This document shows, piece after piece, positions 53,598 through 61,456 of a stretch of 64,000 bases of DNA. The stretch covers positions 28,275 through 92,274 of the forward strand of contig JBEBRR010000005.1 in assembly GCA_040394735.1 (NCBI GenBank), in the 5' to 3' direction. Source of the stretch: Leadbetterella byssophila_A. Lineage in GTDB: Bacteria > Bacteroidota > Bacteroidia > Cytophagales > Spirosomataceae. Both the position numbers and the translations under genes were made by a program. The stretch's first letter is position 1. Every line of letters begins with the position of its first letter. Below the pieces are notes generated by a model, which had not been told where the DNA came from, searched no databases, and saw nothing but the letters and a program-made list of their open reading frames with translations.

Positions 53598-54353
53598 TTA
53601 TACGCTGGTATAGCCTCCGTCTACGGTATAGTAGCTGCCGGTAACAAAAGAAGACCGGTCGCTGGCCAGAAAAAGGAATACTTCCGCTACTTCTTCAGGC
53701 TCTCCCAAACGGCCGATAGGGTGGAGGGCCACCAGCCCGTCAAGCGCTTCCTGCGGTAAGGAGTTTTGGACCAGCGGGGTTTTGATAAAGCCCGGTCCCA
53801 CGGAATTAACACGGATGCCTTTGGCCGAATATTCCGTGGAGGCGGTTTTGGTCAGTCCTACCACACCGTGCTTGGCCGCTACATAAGCAGCGCTGTTGGC
53901 AAAGCCCACTGATCCGAGAATAGAGGCCACGTTAATGATAGAGCCCTTACCGGCGGTTTTTTCAATGGCCGGAATCTGGTAGCGCATCCCGTAAAATACG
54001 CCGCTCAGGTTGATGTTGATCACTTTCCGCCATTCCTCTATATCGTATTCACCCACCGGGGCTATTGCACCGCCTATACCGGCGTTGTTCACGGCAATGT
54101 CCAGGCGGCCGTAAACGTCCAGAGCGATGTCAGCGATCTCTTTATTATCTTCCGCTTTGGAAGAATCGGCCGTAACTCCTACCGCTTCTGCGCCCAATGC
54201 TTTCACTTCACCTACTACCTGAAGCAGGTGGTCTTCGTTTATATCACTTAAAACCAGTTTTGCCCCGTTCCTGGCAAATAGTAACGCCGTGCTTTTCCCG
54301 ATTCCCGAGCCTGCGCCTGTGATAAGTGCTACCTTGCTTTCTAACTCTTTCAT
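53598..54353 (-). CDS. short-chain dehydrogenase/reductase (SDR)
   Basis: 251 residues from ATG 54353; 37 codons of open frame upstream are unlike SDR proteins. Classical SDR features: TGAGSGIG cofactor loop (12-19), NNAG (90-93), and Ser145, Tyr158, Lys162 (YVAAK) of the catalytic triad, ending in the usual VDGGYTSV. An acidic residue after beta-2 (LSDIN, Asp38) suggests NAD rather than NADP. Substrate unknown; 3-oxoacyl reductase- and glucose dehydrogenase-like annotations are all possible. Cytoplasmic, transcribed alone away from rplK. Confidence 0.92.
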   Translation of the reverse strand: MKELESKVALITGAGSGIGKSTALLFARNGAKLVLSDINEDHLLQVVGEVKALGAEAVGVTADSSKAEDNKEIADIALDVYGRLDIAVNNAGIGGAIAPVGEYDIEEWRKVININLSGVFYGMRYQIPAIEKTAGKGSIINVASILGSVGFANSAAYVAAKHGVVGLTKTASTEYSAKGIRVNSVGPGFIKTPLVQNSLPQEALDGLVALHPIGRLGEPEEVAEVFLFLASDRSSFVTGSYYTVDGGYTSV

Positions 54354-54539
54354 GATAAATTCCGTTTTAGTATGAAAAATTTCCAAACACAAAATAATCC
54401 CGGAAACGTTATATATTTTATGACCGGCATTAGGTGCACCTATGATCTTCAGCCTGAAAAACACTCATCAGCCTAAAATGCACTAATCATTACTCGGAAC
54501 TGACCAGCCGGAGCCATCCAAAACATTTTCGGTTAACTA

Positions 54540-54570
54540 TTTGTTTCTCAATTTATTTCTGCTACCTTTG
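54540..54570 (+). promoter_or_regulatory. rplK promoter
   Basis: TTTG (54540-54543) and TACCTTTG (54563-54570) are separated by 19 bases, an exact match to the Bacteroidota housekeeping promoter. Transcription should start near 54577. Confidence 0.8.
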
Positions 54571-54576
54571 CAGTCC

Positions 54577-54783
54577 ATTTTAGGCGATGAGTCTGTTTTG
54601 GCGAAGTTTTTCTTATCCTCTTGCCCTGTTTTCAGCAGGTTAAGCTTCCCCTGAGAGTATAAGATGAACTTTGGAGAATCGAATGATCATCCTGATGACG
54701 CTTTCTGATTGTGACTTAGGAAGGGCCTGCGCGGGACTGAGTTCGTTAGTTCGTATTTCTCAAATTTTAAAATTTCAAGAAAA
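54577..54783 (+). other. long 5' leader of the rplK transcript
   Basis: About 207 untranslated bases precede rplK. No tRNA, riboswitch or obvious gene was found. Ribosomal-protein leaders often carry autoregulatory binding sites (L1 or L10 type), so a structured RNA is plausible but not shown. An AT-rich stretch (AAATTTTAAAATTTCAAG) lies directly before the start codon. Confidence 0.4.
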
Positions 54784-55221
54784 ATGGCGAAAGAAATCGC
54801 AGGCTACTTAAAACTTCAAGCCAAAGGCGGACAGGCTAACCCTGCACCTCCGATTGGTCCTGCTTTAGGTTCTAAGGGTATTAACATCATGGAGTTCTGT
54901 AAGCAGTTCAATGCCAGAACCCAGGATAAAATGGGACAGGTGGTTCCTGTGTTGATTACATATTACACAGACAAATCATTTGAGTTCGTTATTAAGACCG
55001 CCCCTACGGCAGTACTTTTATTGGATGCATCAAAAGCAAAGAAAGGCTCAGACCAGCCTAACCGGAATAAGGTGGGTTCGGTAACATGGGATCAGGTAAA
55101 AACAATTGCCGAAACCAAAATGCCTGACCTGAACTGCTTTACGGTAGAAGCTGCCATGAGAATGGTAGAAGGTACCGCCAATAACATGGGCTTGAACATT
55201 ACAGGTGACAGGCCGTTTTAA
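54784..55221 (+). CDS. rplK: 50S ribosomal protein L11
   Basis: 145 residues, complete. Landmarks: GYLKLQAKGGQANPAPPIGPALGSKGINIMEFCKQFNA (N-terminal domain, thiostrepton-binding region) and the C-terminal rRNA-binding part MVEGTANNMGLNITG. It forms the GTPase-associated stalk base on 23S rRNA. It is the first gene of rplK-rplA-rplJ-rplL and has its own promoter. The usual upstream partners nusG and secE are absent here: a minus-strand SDR gene takes their place. Confidence 0.98.
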   Translation: MAKEIAGYLKLQAKGGQANPAPPIGPALGSKGINIMEFCKQFNARTQDKMGQVVPVLITYYTDKSFEFVIKTAPTAVLLLDASKAKKGSDQPNRNKVGSVTWDQVKTIAETKMPDLNCFTVEAAMRMVEGTANNMGLNITGDRPF

Positions 55222-55280
55222 GTTAAACAAATCAATGGGAGTCCTGATCCTGAATCGGGACGTTAATTACCAAAACAATT

Positions 55281-55982
55281 ATGGCTAAAATAAGCAAAAA
55301 AAGAAAAGAGGCCCTTTCCAAGTTTGATATCGAGAAATCGTACAGCCTGGAAGAAGCCGCCGGAATTCTGAAAGAGATCTCTTACACTAAATTTGACGCT
55401 TCGGTAGATATCGACGTAAGATTAGGTGTGGATCCCCGTAAAGCGGACCAGATGGTTCGTGGTGTTGTAGCGTTGCCGCATGGTACCGGTAAAGAGGTAA
55501 GAGTACTTGTACTTTGTACCCCTGACAAAGCCGAAGAAGCCAAAGCAGCCGGTGCTGACCACGTAGGTCTGGACGATTACATTCAGAAGATCGAGAAAGA
55601 AGGGTGGACTGACATCGACGTTATTATTACCATGCCTACCGTAATGGCGAAACTGGGCAGACTGGGTAAAGTGCTGGGTCCTCGTGGCCTGATGCCTAAC
55701 CCTAAGTCAGGCACCGTTACGCTGGAAGTAGGTAAAGCGGTTCAGGAAGTGAAAGCCGGTAAAATCGACTTTAAAGTGGATAAAACCGGAATCATTCACG
55801 CCGGTATCGGAAAAGTATCTTTCGATACCCAGAAGATCGCCGAAAATGCGAACGAGCTGGTTCAGACACTGATCAAACTTAAGCCTTCATCGGCGAAAGG
55901 TACGTACGTAAAGGGTATCACACTTTCAAGTACAATGAGCCCTGGTATTCAGATTGATAAATCAACAATTATAGGACTGTAA
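55281..55982 (+). CDS. rplA: 50S ribosomal protein L1
   Basis: 233 residues, complete two-domain L1. Recognised by YTKFDASVDIDVRLGVDPRKADQMVRG, LGRVLGPRGLMPNPKSGTVT (here LGKVLGPRGLMPNPKSGTV) and KTGIIHAGIGKVSF. It binds 23S rRNA at the E-site stalk and in many bacteria its own mRNA for autoregulation. Starts 59 bases after rplK. Confidence 0.98.
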   Translation: MAKISKKRKEALSKFDIEKSYSLEEAAGILKEISYTKFDASVDIDVRLGVDPRKADQMVRGVVALPHGTGKEVRVLVLCTPDKAEEAKAAGADHVGLDDYIQKIEKEGWTDIDVIITMPTVMAKLGRLGKVLGPRGLMPNPKSGTVTLEVGKAVQEVKAGKIDFKVDKTGIIHAGIGKVSFDTQKIAENANELVQTLIKLKPSSAKGTYVKGITLSSTMSPGIQIDKSTIIGL

Positions 55983-55984
55983 TC

Positions 55985-56518
55985 ATGACAAGAGAAGAGA
56001 AAGCACTTATCATTCAGGAGCTGAGCGAAAAGTTTGCTGCCAATCCTTACTTCTATATTACAGACGCTAGCGGTCTTTCGGTGGCTAAAACCAACCAACT
56101 GAGACGCAAGTGTTTTGAGAATGGGATAGAGTATGTGGTAGTAAAAAATACGCTGATTGAGAAAGCTCTTGCTAACCTCGACACAGATTACACGTCGTTC
56201 AACGAGTCGGTTCTGAAAGGATTCTCAGGGATCATGTTCCACCCCGAAAGCGGAAAGGCAGCAGCTACCCTGATCAAGGATTTCCTGAAGGACAACAAAG
56301 AGGCGATTAAGCTGAAAGGAGCTTCAGTAGATGGCGGTCTGTTCATCGGACATGACCAGCTTGACGCACTGTCGAAACTGAAGTCGAAAGCCGAAATGAT
56401 TGGCGAAGTAATCGGACTGCTGCAATCTCCTGCGAAAAATGTACTGGGTGCATTGCAGAGCGGTGGTCAAAACCTGGCTGGTATTCTTAAAACTCTTTCT
56501 GAGAAGGAAGCCGCCTGA
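55985..56518 (+). CDS. rplJ: 50S ribosomal protein L10
   Basis: 177 residues, complete. N-terminal rRNA-binding domain with SVAKTNQLRRKCFENGIEYVVVKNTLIEKAL and the C-terminal helix that carries L7/L12 dimers. It begins 2 bases after the rplA stop, so translation is probably coupled. It anchors the ribosomal stalk. Confidence 0.97.
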   Translation: MTREEKALIIQELSEKFAANPYFYITDASGLSVAKTNQLRRKCFENGIEYVVVKNTLIEKALANLDTDYTSFNESVLKGFSGIMFHPESGKAAATLIKDFLKDNKEAIKLKGASVDGGLFIGHDQLDALSKLKSKAEMIGEVIGLLQSPAKNVLGALQSGGQNLAGILKTLSEKEAA

Positions 56519-56585
56519 AATTAATTTTTTAACCGGGATAACTCCCAAATTTTTAAATTTTAAAACTATCTAAATTTTTATAAAA

Positions 56586-56969
56586 ATGGCAGATATTAAA
56601 GCGTTCGCTGAGCAATTAGTAAACTTAACAGTTAAAGAAGTAAATGAACTGGCCGCTATCCTGAAAGATGAGTACGGTATCGAGCCTGCTGCTGCAGGTG
56701 CAGTAATGGTAGCAGGTCCTGCTGCTGGTGGTGATGCCGCTGCTGCGGTTGAAGAAAAAACTTCATTTGACGTAATCCTGAAGTCAGGCGGTGCTAACAA
56801 ACTTCAGGTAGTGAAACTGGTGAAAGACCTGACCGGCCTTGGCCTGAAAGAAGCGAAAGAAGTAGTGGATACAGCTCCGAAACCTCTGAAAGAGGGTATC
56901 GCGAAAGACGAAGCTGATGCACTTAAGAAGCAACTGGAAGAAGCCGGTGCTGAAGTAGAGATCAAGTAA
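56586..56969 (+). CDS. rplL: 50S ribosomal protein L7/L12
   Basis: 127 residues, complete: N-terminal dimerisation helices (AEQLVNLTVKEVNELAAIL), Ala/Gly-rich hinge (GAVMVAGPAAGGDAAAAVEE) and C-terminal factor-binding domain (KTSFDVILKSGGANKLQVVKLV, LGLKEAKEVVD). It recruits elongation factors to the ribosome. A strong terminator follows directly; rpoB, normally the next gene, appears only 6.8 kb later. Confidence 0.98.
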   Translation: MADIKAFAEQLVNLTVKEVNELAAILKDEYGIEPAAAGAVMVAGPAAGGDAAAAVEEKTSFDVILKSGGANKLQVVKLVKDLTGLGLKEAKEVVDTAPKPLKEGIAKDEADALKKQLEEAGAEVEIK

Positions 56970-56985
56970 TTTGCTTTTAGCGAAG

Positions 56986-57020
56986 AAAAAAGCGCTGCCC
57001 GGAAGGGCGGCGCTTTTTTT
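56986..57020 (+). terminator. strong terminator after rplL
   Basis: A 15-bp stem (56986-57000 with 57005-57019; one T-G pair) around a GGAA loop, GC-rich at the top and flanked by A- and T-runs. It lies 16 bases after the rplL stop and should end most rplKAJL transcripts. Confidence 0.92.
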
Positions 57021-57175
57021 ATTCTCCAGCCTGGACAACATCGGGTTTTTTCTTAATTTTAGTCCCGATTATCCGGTGTAAGCCTGTACCGGAAAAGACC
57101 TTTTAGCCATATAAACCGTATAAACCCTGACTGATCTTGATCACCCCTGAATTTAAACCCCAATCCACTATCCTA

Positions 57176-59845
57176 ATGAGATTTGCAATGACGTTGTATC
57201 TGCTTTTAACAGCAGGATACGGTCATGCACAAAAAAGTTTTGTACCCTCCGAAAGGATGAAAACAGAACTTTACAAAGCAGAAGTTCTTCTGAAATCAGA
57301 AAAGACGGACTCCTCTCGGGCCATAGCGGAGAAGCTTTTGGCGGGTCTTTCGGATGAAAAGCAACGTAATTCTTATTTCGGGCTGAGGGTCAGGTTAGTG
57401 GTGGCTACCGTGTATGAGCAAAAAAATCAGAATCGTCAGGCGATCGCCAGGCTTCATGAGATTATTGATCAGAGTAATTTTAAGTCAGGCGTGGATGTGT
57501 ATGTCAAAGCCTGTTTAGTGATGGCCATGATTCATGAAAAATCAGACGCGAAAGAGCAAAGCCTCAGATACCTGAAAGATGCACGCTCTGCCCTGGATAA
57601 ATTTAAGCCGGATTCGCTCTATCCTGCTTATGCCATCAGGATGGCCTCATGGAAAAGACTATATGAAAGCAATGAAGCGGCAATTCCGTTTGCTTTGCAG
57701 GTGTTGGAGCTTTCTCCGAAATTCTCGTTGAAAGAAGAGGAAGCAATAGGACATTTGCTGATGAAAATATTATTGTTACCGGTTGATCCTGATGCAAGTT
57801 GGCAGCATAACCTCAAATCTTTGCAAATTTATAAAGACCTTGAAAATCATAATGGACAAAGCGCCTGTTATCAGGCTTTTGCACAGATGTCTTTGGAAAA
57901 GGGAGAATTAAAAAGGGCACTTATTTACAGTGATTCAGCAATGACCAGCGTGTCTAAAAGCCTTTCGGAAGGTTCTGTTCCAAATTCACGCGAAGCTAAT
58001 ATTTATTTACTCAGAGCCTCTATATACAAAGATTTAAACAAGTTAGATTCAGCATTATTTTATACAGACTTGGGGTATAAAGTTTATTGGGAAGGACATT
58101 TGGAGAGATATTCGGATAATGTCAAGGAAATGGAGTTGTTGAATGAAACGGATAAAAGGGACCGGGAGCATAATGCGAAGCTGAAACAGAGAAATATAAT
58201 TCTCCGGACCGCTGGCATAATTCTGATATTAACTTTTCTTTTGGTATTTATAATTTACCGGAATCTTAAAAGACAGCAGCAAGCTAAACAGGCTCTCGAA
58301 GAACAGAATACTGTTATCCGCAACCAATCCGAGCAGCTGCGCAAGCTGGATGAAACCAAAAGCCTGTTTTATGCCAATGCCAGCCATGAACTGCGTACTC
58401 CTTTGACCCTCATATTGGAGCCTCTCAATACGCTTTTGACAAATAGGAGCCTGGGAGAAACGCAGAAATATCAGTTGCTGTCTATCGCACTGAAAGGAGG
58501 AGCCACCCTTAAAAATCTCATTGACCAGATACTTGATTTGGGAAAGCTGGATGGGGGTAACATGGACACCTACCTGACACCTACCCGGATACGTGATTTC
58601 TTTGCCGGGTGGCTGACCCAGTTTGAGTCTGTGGCCGGGGCGAAAGGGCTGACCTGGCTTATCGAAAACCATATTCCGGAAGACCTGGTAGCTATGCTGG
58701 ACCGTGAAAAATGCCGGCAGATCATCAGCAACCTGGTATCCAATGCCCTGAAGTTTACGCCGAAAGGCGGGCAGGTGGAGGTAAGGATAGACTACGGGGG
58801 CGGGCAGCTTCACCTCTGTGTAACCGATACCGGGCGCGGAATAGAGGCGGGCGATTTACCCTATCTTTTTGACCGCTACTTTCAGGCCGGTCAAAAAGAC
58901 GAGCTGGCGCAGGGCGGGATGGGCATTGGCCTCGCGCTCTGTCACGACTACGTAAAACTTTTCGGAGGAAAGATCCGGGTGGAAAGTACACCCGGCCGTG
59001 GGGCATGTTTTTACGTAGAGTTTCCCCTTCAGACCACTGCGGAAATTCCGGAGGAAGAAATCTTCCCGCCGGAAGAAAGCCTCACTTTACCGGTGCCAGA
59101 TCATAAGAAACAGGGAAATAAACCAACCGTGCTGGTTGTAGAAGACAATTTTACGCTTCAGAACTACCTGCACCTGTTGCTAAGGGAAGAGTACCATGTG
59201 CTGCTGGCGGAGCATGGAGAGGCCGCGCTGGAAAAACTGCGGGCCTATCGGGGCATCGATCTGATCATAAGTGACCTGATGATGCCCGTGATGAACGGCT
59301 GTCAGTTATTGAATATCCTGAAATCGGATAAAAAGACAGCCGGGATCCCGGTGATTATGCTTACGGCAAGAGAGGAGAAAGACGAGAAACTCAAAGCCCT
59401 CCGCATAGGCGTAGACGATTACCTCACCAAACCTTTCGGTACTGAGGAATTGAAGGTGCGTATCGCCAACCTGCTCAAACGCTACAGCGTCAGAAAAGAG
59501 GAAGATGAGGAGGCAAAACACGTTTCAGAAGAAGATAGGGGCTGGCTGCAAAAATTTGAAGAAGCATCCGGGAAACTTCTTTCCAACGATCACCTGGGTA
59601 TTCCGGACCTGGCCGCGGAGTTCGCCATGTCTGAGTCTACCCTTTTCCGGCAGCTGAAACGCCTTACGGGACTCTCTCCGCAGCAGTACATCCGGGAAAT
59701 CCGGCTGGAAAAAGGCCGGGAGCTTTTTAATGACCCCCGCGCTTACTCCGTACAACAGGTGGCTGCAATCCTGGGCTACAAAGACCCGCGCTCCTTTTCG
59801 CGGGCTTTCAAGGCCCGTTTTGGAAAATTGCCCTCGGAGACCTGA
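57176..59845 (+). CDS. hybrid histidine kinase-response regulator with TPR sensor and AraC-type output
   Basis: About 889 residues from ATG 57176, which gives a signal peptide (MRFAMTLYLLLTAGYGHAQ); a TTG at 57137 in frame is less likely. Order: periplasmic helical TPR-like sensor (about 25-335), one membrane helix (about 342-362; GIILILTFLLVFIIY), histidine kinase A domain with phospho-His in NASHELRTPLTLI (about 404), ATPase domain (NLVSNALKFTPKGG, DTGRGIEAGDLPYLFDRYF, GMGIGLALCHDYV), receiver with phospho-Asp in ISDLMMPVMNG (about 700), and a C-terminal AraC helix-turn-helix domain (QQVAAILGYKDPRSFSRAFKARFG). It senses outside conditions and controls transcription in one polypeptide. A tandem repeat just downstream is a candidate target. 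Confidence 0.92.
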   Translation: MRFAMTLYLLLTAGYGHAQKSFVPSERMKTELYKAEVLLKSEKTDSSRAIAEKLLAGLSDEKQRNSYFGLRVRLVVATVYEQKNQNRQAIARLHEIIDQSNFKSGVDVYVKACLVMAMIHEKSDAKEQSLRYLKDARSALDKFKPDSLYPAYAIRMASWKRLYESNEAAIPFALQVLELSPKFSLKEEEAIGHLLMKILLLPVDPDASWQHNLKSLQIYKDLENHNGQSACYQAFAQMSLEKGELKRALIYSDSAMTSVSKSLSEGSVPNSREANIYLLRASIYKDLNKLDSALFYTDLGYKVYWEGHLERYSDNVKEMELLNETDKRDREHNAKLKQRNIILRTAGIILILTFLLVFIIYRNLKRQQQAKQALEEQNTVIRNQSEQLRKLDETKSLFYANASHELRTPLTLILEPLNTLLTNRSLGETQKYQLLSIALKGGATLKNLIDQILDLGKLDGGNMDTYLTPTRIRDFFAGWLTQFESVAGAKGLTWLIENHIPEDLVAMLDREKCRQIISNLVSNALKFTPKGGQVEVRIDYGGGQLHLCVTDTGRGIEAGDLPYLFDRYFQAGQKDELAQGGMGIGLALCHDYVKLFGGKIRVESTPGRGACFYVEFPLQTTAEIPEEEIFPPEESLTLPVPDHKKQGNKPTVLVVEDNFTLQNYLHLLLREEYHVLLAEHGEAALEKLRAYRGIDLIISDLMMPVMNGCQLLNILKSDKKTAGIPVIMLTAREEKDEKLKALRIGVDDYLTKPFGTEELKVRIANLLKRYSVRKEEDEEAKHVSEEDRGWLQKFEEASGKLLSNDHLGIPDLAAEFAMSESTLFRQLKRLTGLSPQQYIREIRLEKGRELFNDPRAYSVQQVAAILGYKDPRSFSRAFKARFGKLPSET

Positions 59846-59905
59846 CGGCAGAGGCGCTGCATACATCGCCCCTGCTACGTTTTCACCCCTTCGAATATCC
59901 CCAAA

Positions 59906-59961
59906 TGACGGATTCCGTCACCTTTTTGACAGATTTTGTCACAGGGATTGACAGACATTTG
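59906..59961 (+). promoter_or_regulatory. tandem 21-bp-spaced operator-like dyads before the collagen-like gene
   Basis: TGACGGATTCCGTCA (59906-59920) and TGACAGATTTTGTCA (59927-59941) share TGACrGATTyyGTCA, are each dyads (TGAC-N7-GTCA), and have centres 21 bases apart. A third half-site TGACAGA begins at 59949. A weak -7 box, GACATTTG (59954-59961), follows. Such helically phased direct repeats suit an AraC-type regulator; the upstream hybrid kinase is the obvious candidate. Confidence 0.55.
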
Positions 59962-59981
59962 CCTCCAAATAAAACTTAAAA

Positions 59982-60578
59982 ATGAAACTTAAAAGAATTA
60001 CAATGTCACTTGCATTAGTGACCACAGTTACATTATTTACAGGCTGCGAAGGCCCCGAAGGTCCCCAGGGTCCGGCCGGAGAGAAAGGGACTACCGGAGA
60101 GAAAGGCGCTACCGGAGCGGCCGGTGCCACGGGCGCAACCGGCACTGCCAATGTTATTTATAGTGAATGGAAGGCTATTCCCGTTGTACCTTCTAATAGA
60201 TACGATGATGAGAAAATGTATAGGATTGTTGAGCCAAAAATTACAAAGGAGGTCTTTGATTCCGGGTATGTGCAGGCTTACGTAAGATCCGGCGGAAGTG
60301 CCTGGGCTTATTACTTACCCCAGATATTAACACCTTCTTACACGGGTTTTAACGGGAATATTAATTTTTACATGAATATCGTGCAGGGGTCATTGTATTA
60401 TTCCGAATTATGGGTGGGCCCTGCAGCCGTTAATGCCAACTGGAATAAACAGGATAAACCTACCTACTTTAGTCATATACGCTACATAATAATCCCGGGG
60501 GGCGTAAAGGCGCGCGTCGCAGGTTTAGATTACAGTGACTATGAAGCGGTGAAAAAATACTATAGCCTGCCGGATTAA
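59982..60578 (+). CDS. lipoprotein with collagen-like Gly-X-Y repeats
   Basis: 198 residues. Lipoprotein signal ending LFTGC (Cys22), followed at once by about ten Gly-X-Y triplets (GPEGPQGPAGEKGTTG, GATGAAGATGATG; residues 24-54), a collagen-like rod that would hold the protein off the membrane as a trimer. A C-terminal globular part of about 140 residues rich in Tyr and Asn (YRIVEPKITKEVFDSGYVQAYVRS, GNINFYMNIVQGSLYYSELWVG) follows and has no recognised family. The tail is similar in style to other short collagen-like lipoproteins of Bacteroidota. A tandem operator-like repeat lies upstream. Confidence 0.8.
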   Translation: MKLKRITMSLALVTTVTLFTGCEGPEGPQGPAGEKGTTGEKGATGAAGATGATGTANVIYSEWKAIPVVPSNRYDDEKMYRIVEPKITKEVFDSGYVQAYVRSGGSAWAYYLPQILTPSYTGFNGNINFYMNIVQGSLYYSELWVGPAAVNANWNKQDKPTYFSHIRYIIIPGGVKARVAGLDYSDYEAVKKYYSLPD

Positions 60579-60672
60579 GAAACAGCAGGTTTTGAAGACG
60601 AAGGTTACCGGCAAAACCGGGGGAACCCGTTGGCAGACCCGCTGTGGGAGCAGACAACTATAAAAGATAATA

Positions 60673-61287
60673 ATGGAAAATCAGACAAATTCAATATTCA
60701 AATCAGGCTTTAATCCTGTTGCAGGTTTTTGGAAAGGGAAGTGGGGGAAAGGGAATGACCGCGCCGTCAATGACTATATTATAATATTCCGGAATGACGG
60801 TACAATGGAAGTTTTTAACGGGAAAGACATAGCCGGCTCATCAAAAGCCACCGGAAACTTCTTTATAAAGGGCTCTTCTGTTTTCGGAAGCTATATTTAT
60901 GAAGGGGAAAGCCGTGAATTATCAATACAGGGTAATGCAGATGACAGATTTACCACCATTGAAGGGTCATGGAATGAGGGGAATTTTTTCCTGGTAAAAA
61001 GAAATGGCCCGGTTCCGGCTATCACCTTATATGAAGAAACGGGAGGAGAAGGGGATGCCGTTTCGTTCGAAAGAGGATCGTACACTTTTGAGTCCCCGGT
61101 TTTCAGAGAGGGGGTTAAATCGATGAAAATATTATATGAATATGATTACAGGATAGAACACAGGCCGGATGGCAGAGCGGCTGGGTCGGGAAGAGGGGGC
61201 GATCCGAAGGAGGATGATTTTTACCATTCTGCAGATAGCAGAATTATTGCACTGAGAGAAGACATATCAAAATTAGAGGTTAGATAA
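60673..61287 (+). CDS. hypothetical protein with beta/gamma-crystallin-like segment
   Basis: 204 residues, no signal peptide. The first half (VNDYIIIFRNDGTMEVFNGKD, ATGNFFIKGSSVFGSYIYEG) reads like a lipocalin- or META-like small beta-barrel. The second half contains AITLYEETGGEGDAVSFERGSYTF, which resembles a beta/gamma-crystallin Greek-key motif (calcium-binding in microbial members), followed by a charged tail. Both readings are by pattern only. It lies 94 bases after the collagen-like gene and is followed by a palindromic terminator-like sequence. Confidence 0.55.
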   Translation: MENQTNSIFKSGFNPVAGFWKGKWGKGNDRAVNDYIIIFRNDGTMEVFNGKDIAGSSKATGNFFIKGSSVFGSYIYEGESRELSIQGNADDRFTTIEGSWNEGNFFLVKRNGPVPAITLYEETGGEGDAVSFERGSYTFESPVFREGVKSMKILYEYDYRIEHRPDGRAAGSGRGGDPKEDDFYHSADSRIIALREDISKLEVR

Positions 61288-61335
61288 GAGGAATATTCAA
61301 TATCTTAAATAACTACAGACCCCTGATTAAACAAC

Positions 61336-61371
61336 GTTAACGGGATTTCCTGCAGGAAATCCCGGTTTAAC
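61336..61371. terminator. 24-bp perfect palindrome between convergent genes
   Basis: Bases 61341-61364 are a perfect palindrome with core GATTTCCTGCAGGAAATC, extended by GTTAA on the left and GTTTAAC on the right. It sits between convergent genes and probably terminates both, but T-runs are short. Confidence 0.6.
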
Positions 61372-61456
61372 TCATTCAATCCCCTGCTCAGTTTGTCTGC
61401 TGTGAGAAAGGCTTTCCGGGGACTGGAAGTATGGAAGCTCAGGGATAACCCGGGAA

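Noticed and set aside
54577..54783. Ribosomal leader as a named Rfam L10/L11 leader
   Set aside because: No covariance model could be run and the sequence alone does not show the known motif clearly.
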